Positions 20,396 to 28,860 of a stretch of DNA of 64,000 nucleotides are shown one piece after another. The position numbers and the translations under genes are program-made. Origin of the DNA: Pseudomonas brassicacearum subsp. neoaurantiaca (lineage in GTDB: Bacteria > Pseudomonadota > Gammaproteobacteria > Pseudomonadales > Pseudomonadaceae). Under the pieces are notes generated by a model that did no database searches, had not been told where the DNA came from, and saw only the letters and a program-made list of their open reading frames with translations. Position 1 is the first letter of the stretch; every line of letters begins with the position of its first letter. The DNA lies in NCBI RefSeq assembly GCF_013608025.1, contig NZ_VDLV01000033.1, positions 248,001-312,000 of the forward strand, read 5' to 3'.

Positions 20396-21742
20396 TCACC
20401 ACTGCGCCCGGTGAGCCCCCAGCTCGGCGGCCGGCAACGCCCATTGCAGCGGCGTGCCGGTGATCTTCAGCGGCACCTGCAAACGATGCGCCGGGCCCCA
20501 CGGTGTTTGTTCCACCAGCAGACCCTGGTCGGCCTCGTCTTCGGGTCGCAATCCACCCCCACTGCCGGCGCCATGCTCGATCAACAGCTTCGCCGTGCGC
20601 GCCAGCGACAAGCGTGCCGAGCCGCCATGGCCGGTGAGCAAGCGGCGGGAGACCAACACAATCGCGCTGGCGGCCATCAGGTAACCGGTGCCGTGGTCCA
20701 GCGCCTGGACCGGCAGCGGCGTTGGTTTGTCCGTGTGTTTCCAGGCCATGCCGGCGTCGGCGATGCCGCTGCTCATTTGCACCAGGCTGTCGAAGCCGCG
20801 GCGGTGTTGCCAGGGGCCGCTCCAGCCGTAGGCGTTGAGGCAGACATCGATCAGGCCTGGGGCCAATTGTTGGCGCTGCGTGGCGCCGTAGCCCAGGCGT
20901 TCCAGTGCGTCGGCGCGGTAGCCGTGCAGCAGGATATCGGCCTCCTTGAGCAGCGCCTCGAACGTCGCGCGGTCGGCGGGCTGGTGCAAGTCGAGGCGGG
21001 CGCAACGTTTGCCAAGGGTGACTTCCGGCACCACGCCGGGTTCGTTCCAGGTCGGCGGGTCGATGCGCAGTACGTCGGCGCCCAGGCCAGCGAGAAAGCG
21101 GCTGGCAATCGGGCCGGCCAACACGCGGGTCAGGTCCAGCACCTTGAGGCCCGCCAGCGGCTGGGCGACGGAGCCGAGCCAGGGCGTAGGGGAGCCCTCG
21201 ACGCCGTGTTCCAATTGAACGAGAGGCTCGGCATTCACCGCCATGCCCTGCGGATGCACTTGCCACGCCTGCCACGAGCGCATCTGTGCGGCGCAACCGC
21301 CGGCATCGACCACGGCCTGCTCCAGCTCGGCCTTGTTCCAACGGATCACTTTGCCTGCCATGTCGGCGCGGTCGGTGCAGGCCCCGAGGACCTTTTCCGC
21401 CGCCCGGCGATGATGCGGCGCGTTGGTGTGCAGGCGGATCCAGCCGTCGGCGGTGGCATAGTCGCCAGCCACCGGATCCCACATCGGCGGCACGCTCCAG
21501 CCGATGGGCCGCAGGGAGGTGGAAAACCAGAACGAGGCCAGGCGCCGGTCGACTTCAAGCGTTGGCGGGCGACCGGTTTGCTGGTGGATGAGCTCGGCGA
21601 CCGCTTGACCGGCCACACCGATGCTCGCGCTGGCCAGTTCCGTGACCGCGAAGGCCGAGGGCAGGGCGCCTTCGCCTGTGAAGGGGATCGGTGTCGTGGG
21701 CAAGCCGATGGCGGTTTGCATGGATGTAAGTAGGTCTGACAT
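20396..21742 (-). CDS. CaiB/BaiF CoA-transferase family protein
   Basis: 448 residues from the ATG at 21742, which has AGGAGGG upstream. The C-terminal half carries the family core (LAGLKVLDLTRVLAGPIASRFLAGLGADVLRIDPP) with the aspartate of the ADVLRID loop. The N-terminal 180 residues resemble a weakly conserved half of the same fold (SIGVAGQAVAELIHQQTGR), as in two-part class III proteins. It probably moves CoA between acyl groups, but no degradative partner gene is adjacent, so the substrate is unknown. Confidence 0.85.
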   Translation of the reverse strand: MSDLLTSMQTAIGLPTTPIPFTGEGALPSAFAVTELASASIGVAGQAVAELIHQQTGRPPTLEVDRRLASFWFSTSLRPIGWSVPPMWDPVAGDYATADGWIRLHTNAPHHRRAAEKVLGACTDRADMAGKVIRWNKAELEQAVVDAGGCAAQMRSWQAWQVHPQGMAVNAEPLVQLEHGVEGSPTPWLGSVAQPLAGLKVLDLTRVLAGPIASRFLAGLGADVLRIDPPTWNEPGVVPEVTLGKRCARLDLHQPADRATFEALLKEADILLHGYRADALERLGYGATQRQQLAPGLIDVCLNAYGWSGPWQHRRGFDSLVQMSSGIADAGMAWKHTDKPTPLPVQALDHGTGYLMAASAIVLVSRRLLTGHGGSARLSLARTAKLLIEHGAGSGGGLRPEDEADQGLLVEQTPWGPAHRLQVPLKITGTPLQWALPAAELGAHRAQW

Positions 21743-21798
21743 TTGGAATCCCTCCTGAACCAGAGAGCGAGCATAGATCAAACGAACCTCGGGGGCCG

Positions 21799-22209
21799 CT
21801 ACGCGCCCCGGCGGGAACAAGCTCCCTCGCTACGGTGTTCCGGGCGTGACCATATCCAGAGATTACCCAGGCCCATGCCCGCGAGCGCGAGGTAAACCGG
21901 CCAGTGGTGATCGAGCACCAGCAGCATCAACGCTGCGCAGCACAGCATGCTGGCCGTTGCGGCGATCTTGGCCCGACGCGGGATGACCTTGCCGTTGCGC
22001 CAGTTGTGCAGCATCGGCCCGAACAACCGATGGCCCTCCAGCCAGGCACTCAGGCGTGGCGAACTGCGGGTCGCGGCCCAAGCGGCGAGCAGGATGAACT
22101 CAGTGGTCGGCAAGCCGGGCACGACGAGGGCGACCAGGCCGATGGCCAGGCTGGCGTAGGCGAGGAGGGCGAAGAGCAGTTGGGTGAGTTTGGAGGTTGT
22201 GCGGCTCAT
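21799..22209 (-). CDS. DUF454 (YbaN-like) inner-membrane protein
   Basis: 136 residues with two or three hydrophobic segments. The start LLFALLAYASLAIGLVALVVPGLPTTEF is the DUF454/YbaN signature (GLPTTEFILLAAWA). Role unknown; a homologue accompanies heme utilisation genes in some bacteria, and the next upstream gene here is the heme oxygenase. The last 11 or so residues (HRSEGACSRRGA) and the stop are encoded by half of a REP element, so the C-terminus is probably not ancestral. Confidence 0.85.
   Translation of the reverse strand: MSRTTSKLTQLLFALLAYASLAIGLVALVVPGLPTTEFILLAAWAATRSSPRLSAWLEGHRLFGPMLHNWRNGKVIPRRAKIAATASMLCCAALMLLVLDHHWPVYLALAGMGLGNLWIWSRPEHRSEGACSRRGA
21803..21836. repeat. 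REP half-element inside the 3' end of the DUF454 gene
   Basis: GGCGGGAACAAGCTCCCTCG matches one arm of the GGGAGCTTGCTCCCGCT subtype with one change. It lies within the coding region and supplies the final codons. Confidence 0.7.
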
Positions 22210-22236
22210 GTATTTCTATCCGACATGCGCTTGGCC

Positions 22237-22327
22237 CTGTGGGAGCGAGCTTGCTCGCGATAGCGGTGTATCAGGCGCATGAAGGTCGACTGATCTGACG
22301 CCATCGCGAGCAAGCTCGCTCCCACAC
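22237..22327. repeat. REP doublet, GAGCTTGCTCGCGA subtype
   Basis: Inverted pair of GTGGGAGCGAGCTTGCTCGC between the heme oxygenase and DUF454 genes. Confidence 0.87.
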
Positions 22328-22387
22328 TGGTTCTTGGTGACTGCAGAATATGCATCCACCATGAATCTCCTTTGGGAGTGGTGTGAG

Positions 22388-22978
22388 TCAGGCCAACTCG
22401 GTCGCGTAGGCTTGCTCCAGCAACACCGTAAATCGGTTGAACGCCGCCAGCGCCCCTTGGTCCGCCTCGGCTTCCTGTTGTTCGGTGAAGGGCAGCTCGT
22501 CGAGGGTCCGTGTGAAGGTTTTCCAGCCTTCGGCGCGGCCGCCCGCGGGTTCTGCCAAGTGGCGGGCACCGAAGGTTTCGTTCATTCCAAGGGCGACGGC
22601 GCGCTTGATCAGGAACGCAGCGCCAAGCTTGGAACCCTCGGAGACGAACAGCCAGCCGAGGGCCTCGGCCTGGGTCGGGTTCTTCACCGCGCCTGCCACG
22701 GACGCCGGCACTTCGGTGTCCAGGTCCGCGAGGTCGGCCTTGGCCGCTTCGGCGCGGCAACGTGCAGGCAAATCGGCAACCAGCGCGGTCAGTTGCGCGT
22801 CGTTGTACAGCGCCACCAGTTCCGACTGGAACTGGTATTGGGCAACCACGAAGCGAGCGTAGCTGGCCTGGGTTTCGAATGGGGCGTGTGCCTTGACCAG
22901 CGCGTCGAGCTTGCCGTGGGGCTCGTGGGTAATCTGGTTCAGGCGTTGGGAGCGGGTAACGGGGCGGTGTGTGGTCAT
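22388..22978 (-). CDS. hemO: Biliverdin-producing heme oxygenase (HemO/PigA)
   Basis: Cytoplasmic enzyme that opens heme to biliverdin, carbon monoxide and iron. 196 residues from the ATG at 22978. Compared from memory with P. aeruginosa PigA, the proximal heme ligand corresponds to His21 in THEPH, and the residues linked to unusual regiospecificity (Asn14 in QRLN, Phe111 in EALGWLF) are kept. FVSEGSKLGAAFL and FGARHLAEP are family hallmarks. It lies downstream of the heme receptor on the same strand, with a REP doublet between. Confidence 0.92.
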   Translation of the reverse strand: MTTHRPVTRSQRLNQITHEPHGKLDALVKAHAPFETQASYARFVVAQYQFQSELVALYNDAQLTALVADLPARCRAEAAKADLADLDTEVPASVAGAVKNPTQAEALGWLFVSEGSKLGAAFLIKRAVALGMNETFGARHLAEPAGGRAEGWKTFTRTLDELPFTEQQEAEADQGALAAFNRFTVLLEQAYATELA

Positions 22979-23000
22979 GAAAAATTCCTTCGAATGAAAG

Positions 23001-23120
23001 TTGTGGCGAGGGGATTTATCCCCGCTGGGCTGCGCAGCAGCCCTAACAAAAATGGAACCGAAAGAAGCAGGCTTTGGGGGCGCTGCGCACCCCAGCGGGG
23101 ATAAATCCCCTCGCCACAGG
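23001..23120. repeat. REP doublet, GGGGATTTATCCCC subtype
   Basis: TTGTGGCGAGGGGATTTATC and its inverted copy with a long GC-rich spacer, between hxuA and hemO on the shared transcript. Confidence 0.87.
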
Positions 23121-23145
23121 TAGTTTGTTTTGGCTGAACGCTGGA

Positions 23146-25737
23146 TCAGATATCCCAGATCAGGTTGACCGCGAAGTTGCGTCCAGGCGCCGTGAGGCGA
23201 TCGAGATTGGCCGGGTTCAGCACCGCTGCTTCGCCGACGCTGTCGTAGCCGCGCACGTCGTCCCACAGCCAGTACTTCTTGTCGGTGAGGTTGTAGAGGC
23301 CGCCGCTGACCGTGACGTCGTTGGTGACCTTGTAGTACCCGCTCAGGTCGACAATGCCGAAACCCGGCGTCTTGAACTGGCTGCTGACGCCGTCAGGGGA
23401 CTTGAAGTTGCTGTCATCGACGCGGTCTTGCTTCTTCACCAGGGTCCAGCTGAGCAAGGTGCCGAACTGCGCCTGGTCGTAACCCAGGCCGAACACGCCG
23501 GTCATTGGGTTGATGCTGTTGAGCGGTTCGCCGGTATCGTCGTTGCGGCCATGGAGGTAAGCCACCGAGCCTTGGGTATAGAGCCCCCGTGGCGCGCCGA
23601 ACACGTCCAGGTCCAGGCGACCCTTGGCTTCGATGCCCTTGATGGTGGCGTGCTTGATGTTGTTGCTCTGGAAGGTCAATTGGTCGGCGCCGGGGATGAT
23701 GGCGTCCTCGTTGATGAAGTCGCGGTACTTGTTGTAGAACACCGCCACGTCGAACGAGCCGGAGTCGAAGCGACCGCGCAGGCCGGTTTCGTAACTCTTG
23801 CTTTTTTCCGGTTCGAGGTCGGGGTTGGGTTTCACGCTGTAGCCCACGCCCGCGTTATCGAAACGTCCGTACAGGGCCTTGGCCGTCGGCGTGCGGAAGC
23901 CTTCGGCGTACTGGCCGTACCAGGTGTGCTGATCGGTCAGGGCATAGGTCAGGCCGAACTTGGGCGATACGCGATGCCAGGTCTTGTCCTCGGCACTGAC
24001 GGTGCCGCCGCTGGTAGGGTCCACGGTGCGGAGGAATTCCTCGGTGAGGCGCGGCTTGAGCCGGGTGTAGTCGTAGCGCAGCGCGGGGGTGAAGGTCCAT
24101 TTGTCCCAGCTGATCTGGTCCTGGGCGAACAGGCTGTAGGTATTGATCGTCGGGTCCGGGAAGTCACTGGCTTTTGCCAAAACGTCCCGCGTGCTGATGG
24201 TTCCCACGGCGGAGCAGCCCACGCCAACCGCCAGGCACACGCCGTTGCCGCTGCGCGAACCGGTGACTTTCTGTTGCTTGAGCGTGGTGCCGTAGGTCAG
24301 CGCGTGACCGGTGTCGGCGACGCTGAAAGACTTGTCCAACTGGGCATCGAAAACCCACTGTTTCTCTTCGTAGAGCGTTTCCCGGGTGCGCAGTATCTGA
24401 CGAGTAATCGGGAAGTAGAACTCGGCGGTGCTCTGGTCGGTCTTCGCGACCTGGTGGTTCAGGCTCCACTTGATGTTATCGGCCAGCAGGCTGTCGAGGG
24501 CGAAGCTGTGCTCCAGGCCGAACCGCTCGCGGGTGACGGTGTCGTTGCCGGTGCGCCACTGGTACATGCCGCCGGGCAGAATCGAGCCGGGTATGGTTGG
24601 TCGACCGTTGGAATACGGGCCGCCATAGGCGCTTTTCAGGTCAACGTCGCGGTCGTCCTTGTACTTCTCGTATACCAGGCTCAGGCGTGCGTCATCGCTG
24701 TAGTCCCAGCCGAGCTTGGCCAACACGCTATTGGCCCGCACGTCTTCCGGGTTGGCCGCGGTGCGATCCAGGCCCGTGCCATTGTTGCCGCCGTAGGATT
24801 CGGTCTCGTGACCGTCACGCTGGCTGTAATGAAGCAAGCCGTCGAACGGACCGCTGCGACCGGCGACGGTGGCGGATTTGAGCCAGCTCTCGTCAACGGA
24901 GCTGTAGCCGGTCTTCAGGCGTGCGCCGACGTCCTGGCCGGGCTTGATGATGTCATCCGCATCGAGGGTGAAATAACTGACGACGCCGCCAATGGCGTTG
25001 CTGCCGTACAGCACCGAGGCTGGGCCCCGAAGGATTTCCACGCGCTTGATGATTTCCGGGTCGACATAGTTGCGCTGGGTTTTTGCGTAGGGGCCGTTGA
25101 AGAAACCGCCAGGCACTTCCACACCATCGACCTGGGTCAGGATCCGGTTGCCGTCGATGCCGCGAATGTTGTAGCCGCTGATGCCGCCGCGCTGGCCCGC
25201 GCCGCCCACCGAAACGCCGGGCTCGTAGCGCACCAGGTCCTTGAGGGTGTTGACGTTGTTGCGATCGAGTTCCTGGCGATCATGGATGGAAACCGTGCTC
25301 GGTACGCTGGTGATGTCTTGTTCCTGGCGGGTGGCACTGATGGTGACTTGCTGCAAGTCCAGCACGTTGCGGGCGCTGCGTTTTTCCAGAACGATGTTGT
25401 TATCGCCCAGTTTGCGGTAGCTCAGGTCGGTCCCCACCAACAAGCGCTCCAGGGCTTTTTCTGGCGGCAGCGAGCCGTTAACGCCCGGCGAAGCGACGCC
25501 TGCGGCCAGTTCAGCCGGCAAGCCTACTTGCCAACCCGTGACGGTCGTGAACGCGTTGAGCGCGGAAACCAGCGGTTGTCGGGCAATGTTGAAGGTGTAG
25601 TCGCCCATGTTGTGGGCGGGTGGTTGCCCCGCGGCGGCAAGGACGGCCGGCGCGGCACCGGCCATCAGGATGGCGGCGGTCAGCAATGACAGCGCGCGGG
25701 AAGGTGCGAGGAACCGGCAGGTAAGGCGAGAGGACAT
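23146..25737 (-). CDS. hxuA: TonB-dependent heme receptor with N-terminal signalling domain (HxuA-like)
   Basis: 863 residues from the ATG at 25737 (GGAG 8 bases upstream). A signal peptide ends near AAPAVLAAA. It is followed by an STN signalling domain (YTFNIARQPLVSALNAFTTV to NNIVLEKRS, about 45-120), a plug (DITSVPSTVSIHDRQELD onwards) and a long beta-barrel ending NFAVNLIWDI. The STN domain, the gene order sigma/anti-sigma/receptor and the downstream heme oxygenase point to heme or hemoprotein uptake with surface signalling, as in P. aeruginosa HxuIRA. Receptor ligand is inferred from context. Confidence 0.88.
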   Translation of the reverse strand: MSSRLTCRFLAPSRALSLLTAAILMAGAAPAVLAAAGQPPAHNMGDYTFNIARQPLVSALNAFTTVTGWQVGLPAELAAGVASPGVNGSLPPEKALERLLVGTDLSYRKLGDNNIVLEKRSARNVLDLQQVTISATRQEQDITSVPSTVSIHDRQELDRNNVNTLKDLVRYEPGVSVGGAGQRGGISGYNIRGIDGNRILTQVDGVEVPGGFFNGPYAKTQRNYVDPEIIKRVEILRGPASVLYGSNAIGGVVSYFTLDADDIIKPGQDVGARLKTGYSSVDESWLKSATVAGRSGPFDGLLHYSQRDGHETESYGGNNGTGLDRTAANPEDVRANSVLAKLGWDYSDDARLSLVYEKYKDDRDVDLKSAYGGPYSNGRPTIPGSILPGGMYQWRTGNDTVTRERFGLEHSFALDSLLADNIKWSLNHQVAKTDQSTAEFYFPITRQILRTRETLYEEKQWVFDAQLDKSFSVADTGHALTYGTTLKQQKVTGSRSGNGVCLAVGVGCSAVGTISTRDVLAKASDFPDPTINTYSLFAQDQISWDKWTFTPALRYDYTRLKPRLTEEFLRTVDPTSGGTVSAEDKTWHRVSPKFGLTYALTDQHTWYGQYAEGFRTPTAKALYGRFDNAGVGYSVKPNPDLEPEKSKSYETGLRGRFDSGSFDVAVFYNKYRDFINEDAIIPGADQLTFQSNNIKHATIKGIEAKGRLDLDVFGAPRGLYTQGSVAYLHGRNDDTGEPLNSINPMTGVFGLGYDQAQFGTLLSWTLVKKQDRVDDSNFKSPDGVSSQFKTPGFGIVDLSGYYKVTNDVTVSGGLYNLTDKKYWLWDDVRGYDSVGEAAVLNPANLDRLTAPGRNFAVNLIWDI

Positions 25738-25841
25738 CGATAGCGCTCCGTGTCGCATCTGTTATAGGTGCAGATCGGCATCTGGAAGATGCGAATCAAT
25801 TGCATTGGCTATAACGAGACGAACCAGCGACGGCTATCGAG

Positions 25842-25856
25842 TAAAAATAATTCTCA
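25842..25856 (-). promoter_or_regulatory. Candidate Fur box upstream of hxuA
   Basis: On the minus strand TGAGAAT-T-ATTTTTA, a 7-1-7 site with three mismatches to TGATAAT-N-ATTATCA. It sits between hxuR and hxuA and could give the receptor its own iron control. Confidence 0.5.
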
Positions 25857-25857
25857 T

Positions 25858-26820
25858 TTAGTTCAATATCACCAGTGCCGGGTATTCCTGCAGCCGCGCG
25901 GAGGTGATGTGCGCCAGGGAGCGGACCACATCCAGCGGCTGGTCGAGGCGGTAATTGCCCGTCACCGCGATGTTGGCCAGCCGTTCGTTGGTATTGATGA
26001 TCCAGCCAGGGTAATAGCGCCGGAGTTCGGCCAAGACCTGGCTCAGCGGCCGATTTTCGAACACCAGCCGACCTTGGACCCAAGCCAGTTCGGTACCTGC
26101 ATCGAGGCGTGTGGGGCGGTCGAAGCCGTTGGGGCCGATGCGGATGCTTTCTCCAGCCGACAACCGCACGTGGGTGTCGTACCGGGTGGCCCGCAGGTCG
26201 AGGTCGCCGCGCTGCACTTGGATTTGGGCTACGCCGTCGAGGTAACGCACGGCAAATGTGGTGTCGCTGACGCTGGCAATGACCGGGCCGGCATCGATTT
26301 CCAGTGGCAGGTTGCGGTTGCCCGGCACTTCGAAGAATGCCTCGCCCTTATACAGGCGGGCCACGTGCCGTTGTTCGCTGAACGTGCTGGAAAACGCCGA
26401 ATCGGTGTTGAGCAGGACCTTGGAGCCGTCTTCCAATTGCAGGCGCTGGCGCTCACCGACGACCGTCAGGTGATCGGCTTCGAAGTGCAGGGGCAAGTCG
26501 CTGAAATTGAACAGGCCGAGAAACAGCACGGCGGCCGTTGCCAACGGTTTCCAATGGGCACGCAGGCGCGACAGCGCGGTGACTTTGGGCTGGCCGCGCA
26601 GTTGTCGGGCGCTTTCGATAACGTGCGGGCCATTCCAGATCGCCTGGGCCCTGGCGAACGCTTCGCCATGGCGAGGATCGGCCGCCAGCCAGGCTTGGAA
26701 GTCTCGACGCTGCTCCTCGCTGGGGCTGTCGAGCAGGATCAACCAGTCCAGCGCCTGGTCCATGGCGTGGGCAGTGTCCTGTGCCTCGGCGGCTTCAGGT
26801 GGGCGATGGTTGTCCGTCAC
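25858..26820 (-). CDS. hxuR: FecR-family anti-sigma regulator (HxuR-like)
   Basis: 320 residues. A cytoplasmic N-terminal domain (ALDWLILLDSPSEEQRRDFQAWLAADPRHGEAF, the FecR N-terminal signature) is followed by one membrane helix (PLATAAVLFLGLFNF near 92-108) and a periplasmic FecR domain. The periplasmic end (LSQVLAELRRYYPGWIINTN to the last residue) resembles an STN domain and would contact the receptor. It holds or activates the adjacent ECF sigma factor. Confidence 0.9.
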   Translation of the reverse strand: MTDNHRPPEAAEAQDTAHAMDQALDWLILLDSPSEEQRRDFQAWLAADPRHGEAFARAQAIWNGPHVIESARQLRGQPKVTALSRLRAHWKPLATAAVLFLGLFNFSDLPLHFEADHLTVVGERQRLQLEDGSKVLLNTDSAFSSTFSEQRHVARLYKGEAFFEVPGNRNLPLEIDAGPVIASVSDTTFAVRYLDGVAQIQVQRGDLDLRATRYDTHVRLSAGESIRIGPNGFDRPTRLDAGTELAWVQGRLVFENRPLSQVLAELRRYYPGWIINTNERLANIAVTGNYRLDQPLDVVRSLAHITSARLQEYPALVILN

Positions 26821-26912
26821 GGTGGATTCTCATTATTGGCGGCAAGCACACGCTACAAGCCGCAAGCGGTAGCTGGCAAGCATGCATCCAGCTTGCGGCC
26901 TTGCCGCTTGAT

Positions 26913-27425
26913 TCATGGGTTGCGTTCGGCCACGCCCACGCAGATGGCCATGATCAGTTTCAATTCTTTTTGCACGGTACTCAGGGACACGTTCAAACGT
27001 TGCGCGATGTCTTGGTAACTGTGGCCATGCAGCCGGTTGAGAATAAAGATCTGCTGTTGGCGCGGGCTGAGGGATTGCAGGCTGACGTTGAGGCGTTCGA
27101 GCATTCGTTCGGCATGGGTGGCGTCTTCGGCGCTGCTTTGAGGCGCGACCACATTGTTCATGACATCCAGCGGTACGTCATCCACCAGGGTTCGCGACTG
27201 GACTCGCCGCGCGCGCAGATGGTCCAGCGCCAGGTTGCGGGCGGTCTGGAAAACGAAGGGTTCAAGATGATCGACGGTGCGCTCGCTCAGGGCACGGGTT
27301 ACGCGCAGGTAGGTTTCCTGAAGCAGGTCTTCGGCGGTGCTCGGGTTGTTGACCATCCGCTCGAGGGTGCGCAGCAGCGGGGTGCGCTGGGCGAGGAAGA
27401 CGTGGTGAAAGCGTGATTGACTCAC
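26913..27425 (-). CDS. hxuI: ECF sigma factor, FecI type (HxuI-like)
   Basis: 170-residue RNA polymerase sigma factor with region 2 (NPSTAEDLLQETYLRV and FVFQTARNLALDHLRARR) and region 4 (LSPRQQQIFILNRLHGHSYQDIAQRLNVSLSTVQKE). First gene of the signalling cluster. A near-perfect Fur box lies 26 bases upstream of the start, so it should be made only when iron is scarce, and then direct transcription of hxuA when the receptor is loaded. Confidence 0.92.
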   Translation of the reverse strand: MSQSRFHHVFLAQRTPLLRTLERMVNNPSTAEDLLQETYLRVTRALSERTVDHLEPFVFQTARNLALDHLRARRVQSRTLVDDVPLDVMNNVVAPQSSAEDATHAERMLERLNVSLQSLSPRQQQIFILNRLHGHSYQDIAQRLNVSLSTVQKELKLIMAICVGVAERNP

Positions 27426-27450
27426 GGTAGGGCCCGATCCGGTTTGACAA

Positions 27451-27469
27451 GATGATAATGCTTATCATC
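27451..27469 (-). promoter_or_regulatory. Fur box upstream of the ECF sigma factor
   Basis: GATGATAATGCTTATCATC is an almost perfect inverted repeat (GATGATAA / TTATCATC) matching the Fur consensus, immediately upstream of the sigma factor gene. Confidence 0.88.
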
Positions 27470-27511
27470 TGCGCGAGCGGTCAAGCCTTCATTTTCGTGA
27501 GTGCCGAAACC

Positions 27512-27602
27512 CTGTGGGAGCGAGCTTGCTCGCGATAGCGGTGGGCCAGCCACCTATGATGCAGGCTGACCGGACGCTATCGCGAGCAAGCTCGCTCCCA
27601 CA
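27512..27602. repeat. REP doublet, GAGCTTGCTCGCGA subtype
   Basis: Inverted pair of GTGGGAGCGAGCTTGCTCGC between gap and the sigma factor promoter. Confidence 0.87.
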
Positions 27603-27627
27603 AAAAAGCTTCTTGCTGCTGTATCGG

Positions 27628-28629
27628 TTACTCCGCGTTACACAACGCCAGGCAGTTATCCAGCATGCGGTTGGAGAAACCCCATTCGTTGTCATACCAG
27701 GCCAATACCTTGAGCAGCTTGCCGCTGGCCTTGGTGTGGTTGGCGTCGAAGATCGACGACAGCGGGTTGTGGTTGAAATCGCTGGAGACCAGCGGCAGGG
27801 TGTTGTAGCCGAGGATCTTCGAATGCTGGCTGGCCTGCTTGAGCAGTGCGTTGACTTCATCGGCCGACGCTTCGCGCTTGAGCTGCACGGTGAGGTCCAC
27901 CAGCGACACGTTGATCACCGGTACGCGCACGGCCATGCCGGTCAGCTTGCCCGCCAGTTCCGGCAGCACCAGGCCCACCGCTTCGGCGGCGCCGGTCTTG
28001 CTCGGGATCATGTTCTGGGTGGCCGAACGGGCGCGATACGGGTCGCTGTGGTAGACGTCGGTCAGGTTCTGGTCGTTGGTGTAGGCATGGATGGTGGTCA
28101 TCAGGCCGCTTTCGATGCCCAGCTCGCGGTGCAGCACCTGGGCCACCGGGGCCAGGCAGTTGGTGGTGCACGACGCGTTGGAAATGATCTGGTGGGACTG
28201 GCGCAGGATGTCATGGTTCACGCCATACACCACGGTGGCGTCGGCACCCTTGGCCGGGGCCGAAATGATCACCTTGCGGGCGCCGGCGCTGATGTGGGCG
28301 GCCGCCTTGGCGCGGTCGGTGAACAGGCCGGTGCACTCGAACACCACGTCGATTTTCTCGGCGGCCCAGGGCAGCTCGGCCGGGTTGCGGATGGCACTGA
28401 CCGAGATGCGGTCGCCATTGACCGTCAGGCTTTCGTGATCGTGCTGGACGTCGGCATCGAAAGTGCCGTGCACGGTGTCGAACTTGAGCAGGTGAGCATT
28501 GATTGCGCTGTCGCCCAGGTCGTTGATGGCGACGATCTGCAAGTCGCGACGATAGCCTTGGGTATACAGTGCACGGAGGACGTTGCGGCCGATGCGGCCA
28601 AAACCATTGATTGCGATTCGAAGAGTCAT
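27628..28629 (-). CDS. gap: Glyceraldehyde-3-phosphate dehydrogenase, type I
   Basis: 333 residues. NAD-binding start [20 protein letters not shown], catalytic Cys154 in SNASCTTNC, and the substrate motif further on. It processes the glyceraldehyde-3-phosphate formed by Eda. It is divergent from edd and shares with it an intergenic region containing two perfect HexR sites, so it is the glycolytic, HexR-controlled isozyme (Gap-1). Confidence 0.96.
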   Translation of the reverse strand: MTLRIAINGFGRIGRNVLRALYTQGYRRDLQIVAINDLGDSAINAHLLKFDTVHGTFDADVQHDHESLTVNGDRISVSAIRNPAELPWAAEKIDVVFECTGLFTDRAKAAAHISAGARKVIISAPAKGADATVVYGVNHDILRQSHQIISNASCTTNCLAPVAQVLHRELGIESGLMTTIHAYTNDQNLTDVYHSDPYRARSATQNMIPSKTGAAEAVGLVLPELAGKLTGMAVRVPVINVSLVDLTVQLKREASADEVNALLKQASQHSKILGYNTLPLVSSDFNHNPLSSIFDANHTKASGKLLKVLAWYDNEWGFSNRMLDNCLALCNAE

Positions 28630-28651
28630 TAACTGCGCCGCCGTCGATTTG

Positions 28652-28666
28652 TTGTTGGAATTACAA
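28652..28666. promoter_or_regulatory. HexR operator, gap side
   Basis: TTGT-TGGAATT-ACAA, a perfect match to the HexR consensus TTGT-N7/8-ACAA, 23 bases upstream of the gap start. Confidence 0.85.
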
Positions 28667-28713
28667 GATTATTCGCATAAAAATAGAAAACAAGCCTTTT
28701 TAGTGGCAATATT

Positions 28714-28728
28714 TTGTTTTATCTACAA
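28714..28728. promoter_or_regulatory. HexR operator, edd side
   Basis: TTGT-TTTATCT-ACAA, a second perfect HexR match, 48 bases from the first, positioned to control the edd-glk-gltR-gtrS transcript. Confidence 0.85.
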
Positions 28729-28860
28729 CGAGTGACCTGAATCAACTGGTCCGATTGGTCAAAAACCGTTTGTCGCCCTGTCTTACCTGCGGTGTACAAA
28801 GGGCTTTTGAACCAGCATAGACAATCAGGTCGCCACACCCGTTAGCCTGGAGTTCTACAC

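Noticed and set aside
23074-25689. An 871-codon open frame on the plus strand opposite the heme receptor gene
   Set aside because: It is an antisense shadow of a high-GC gene: no ribosome-binding site, no recognisable domain, and the minus strand encodes a full TonB receptor.
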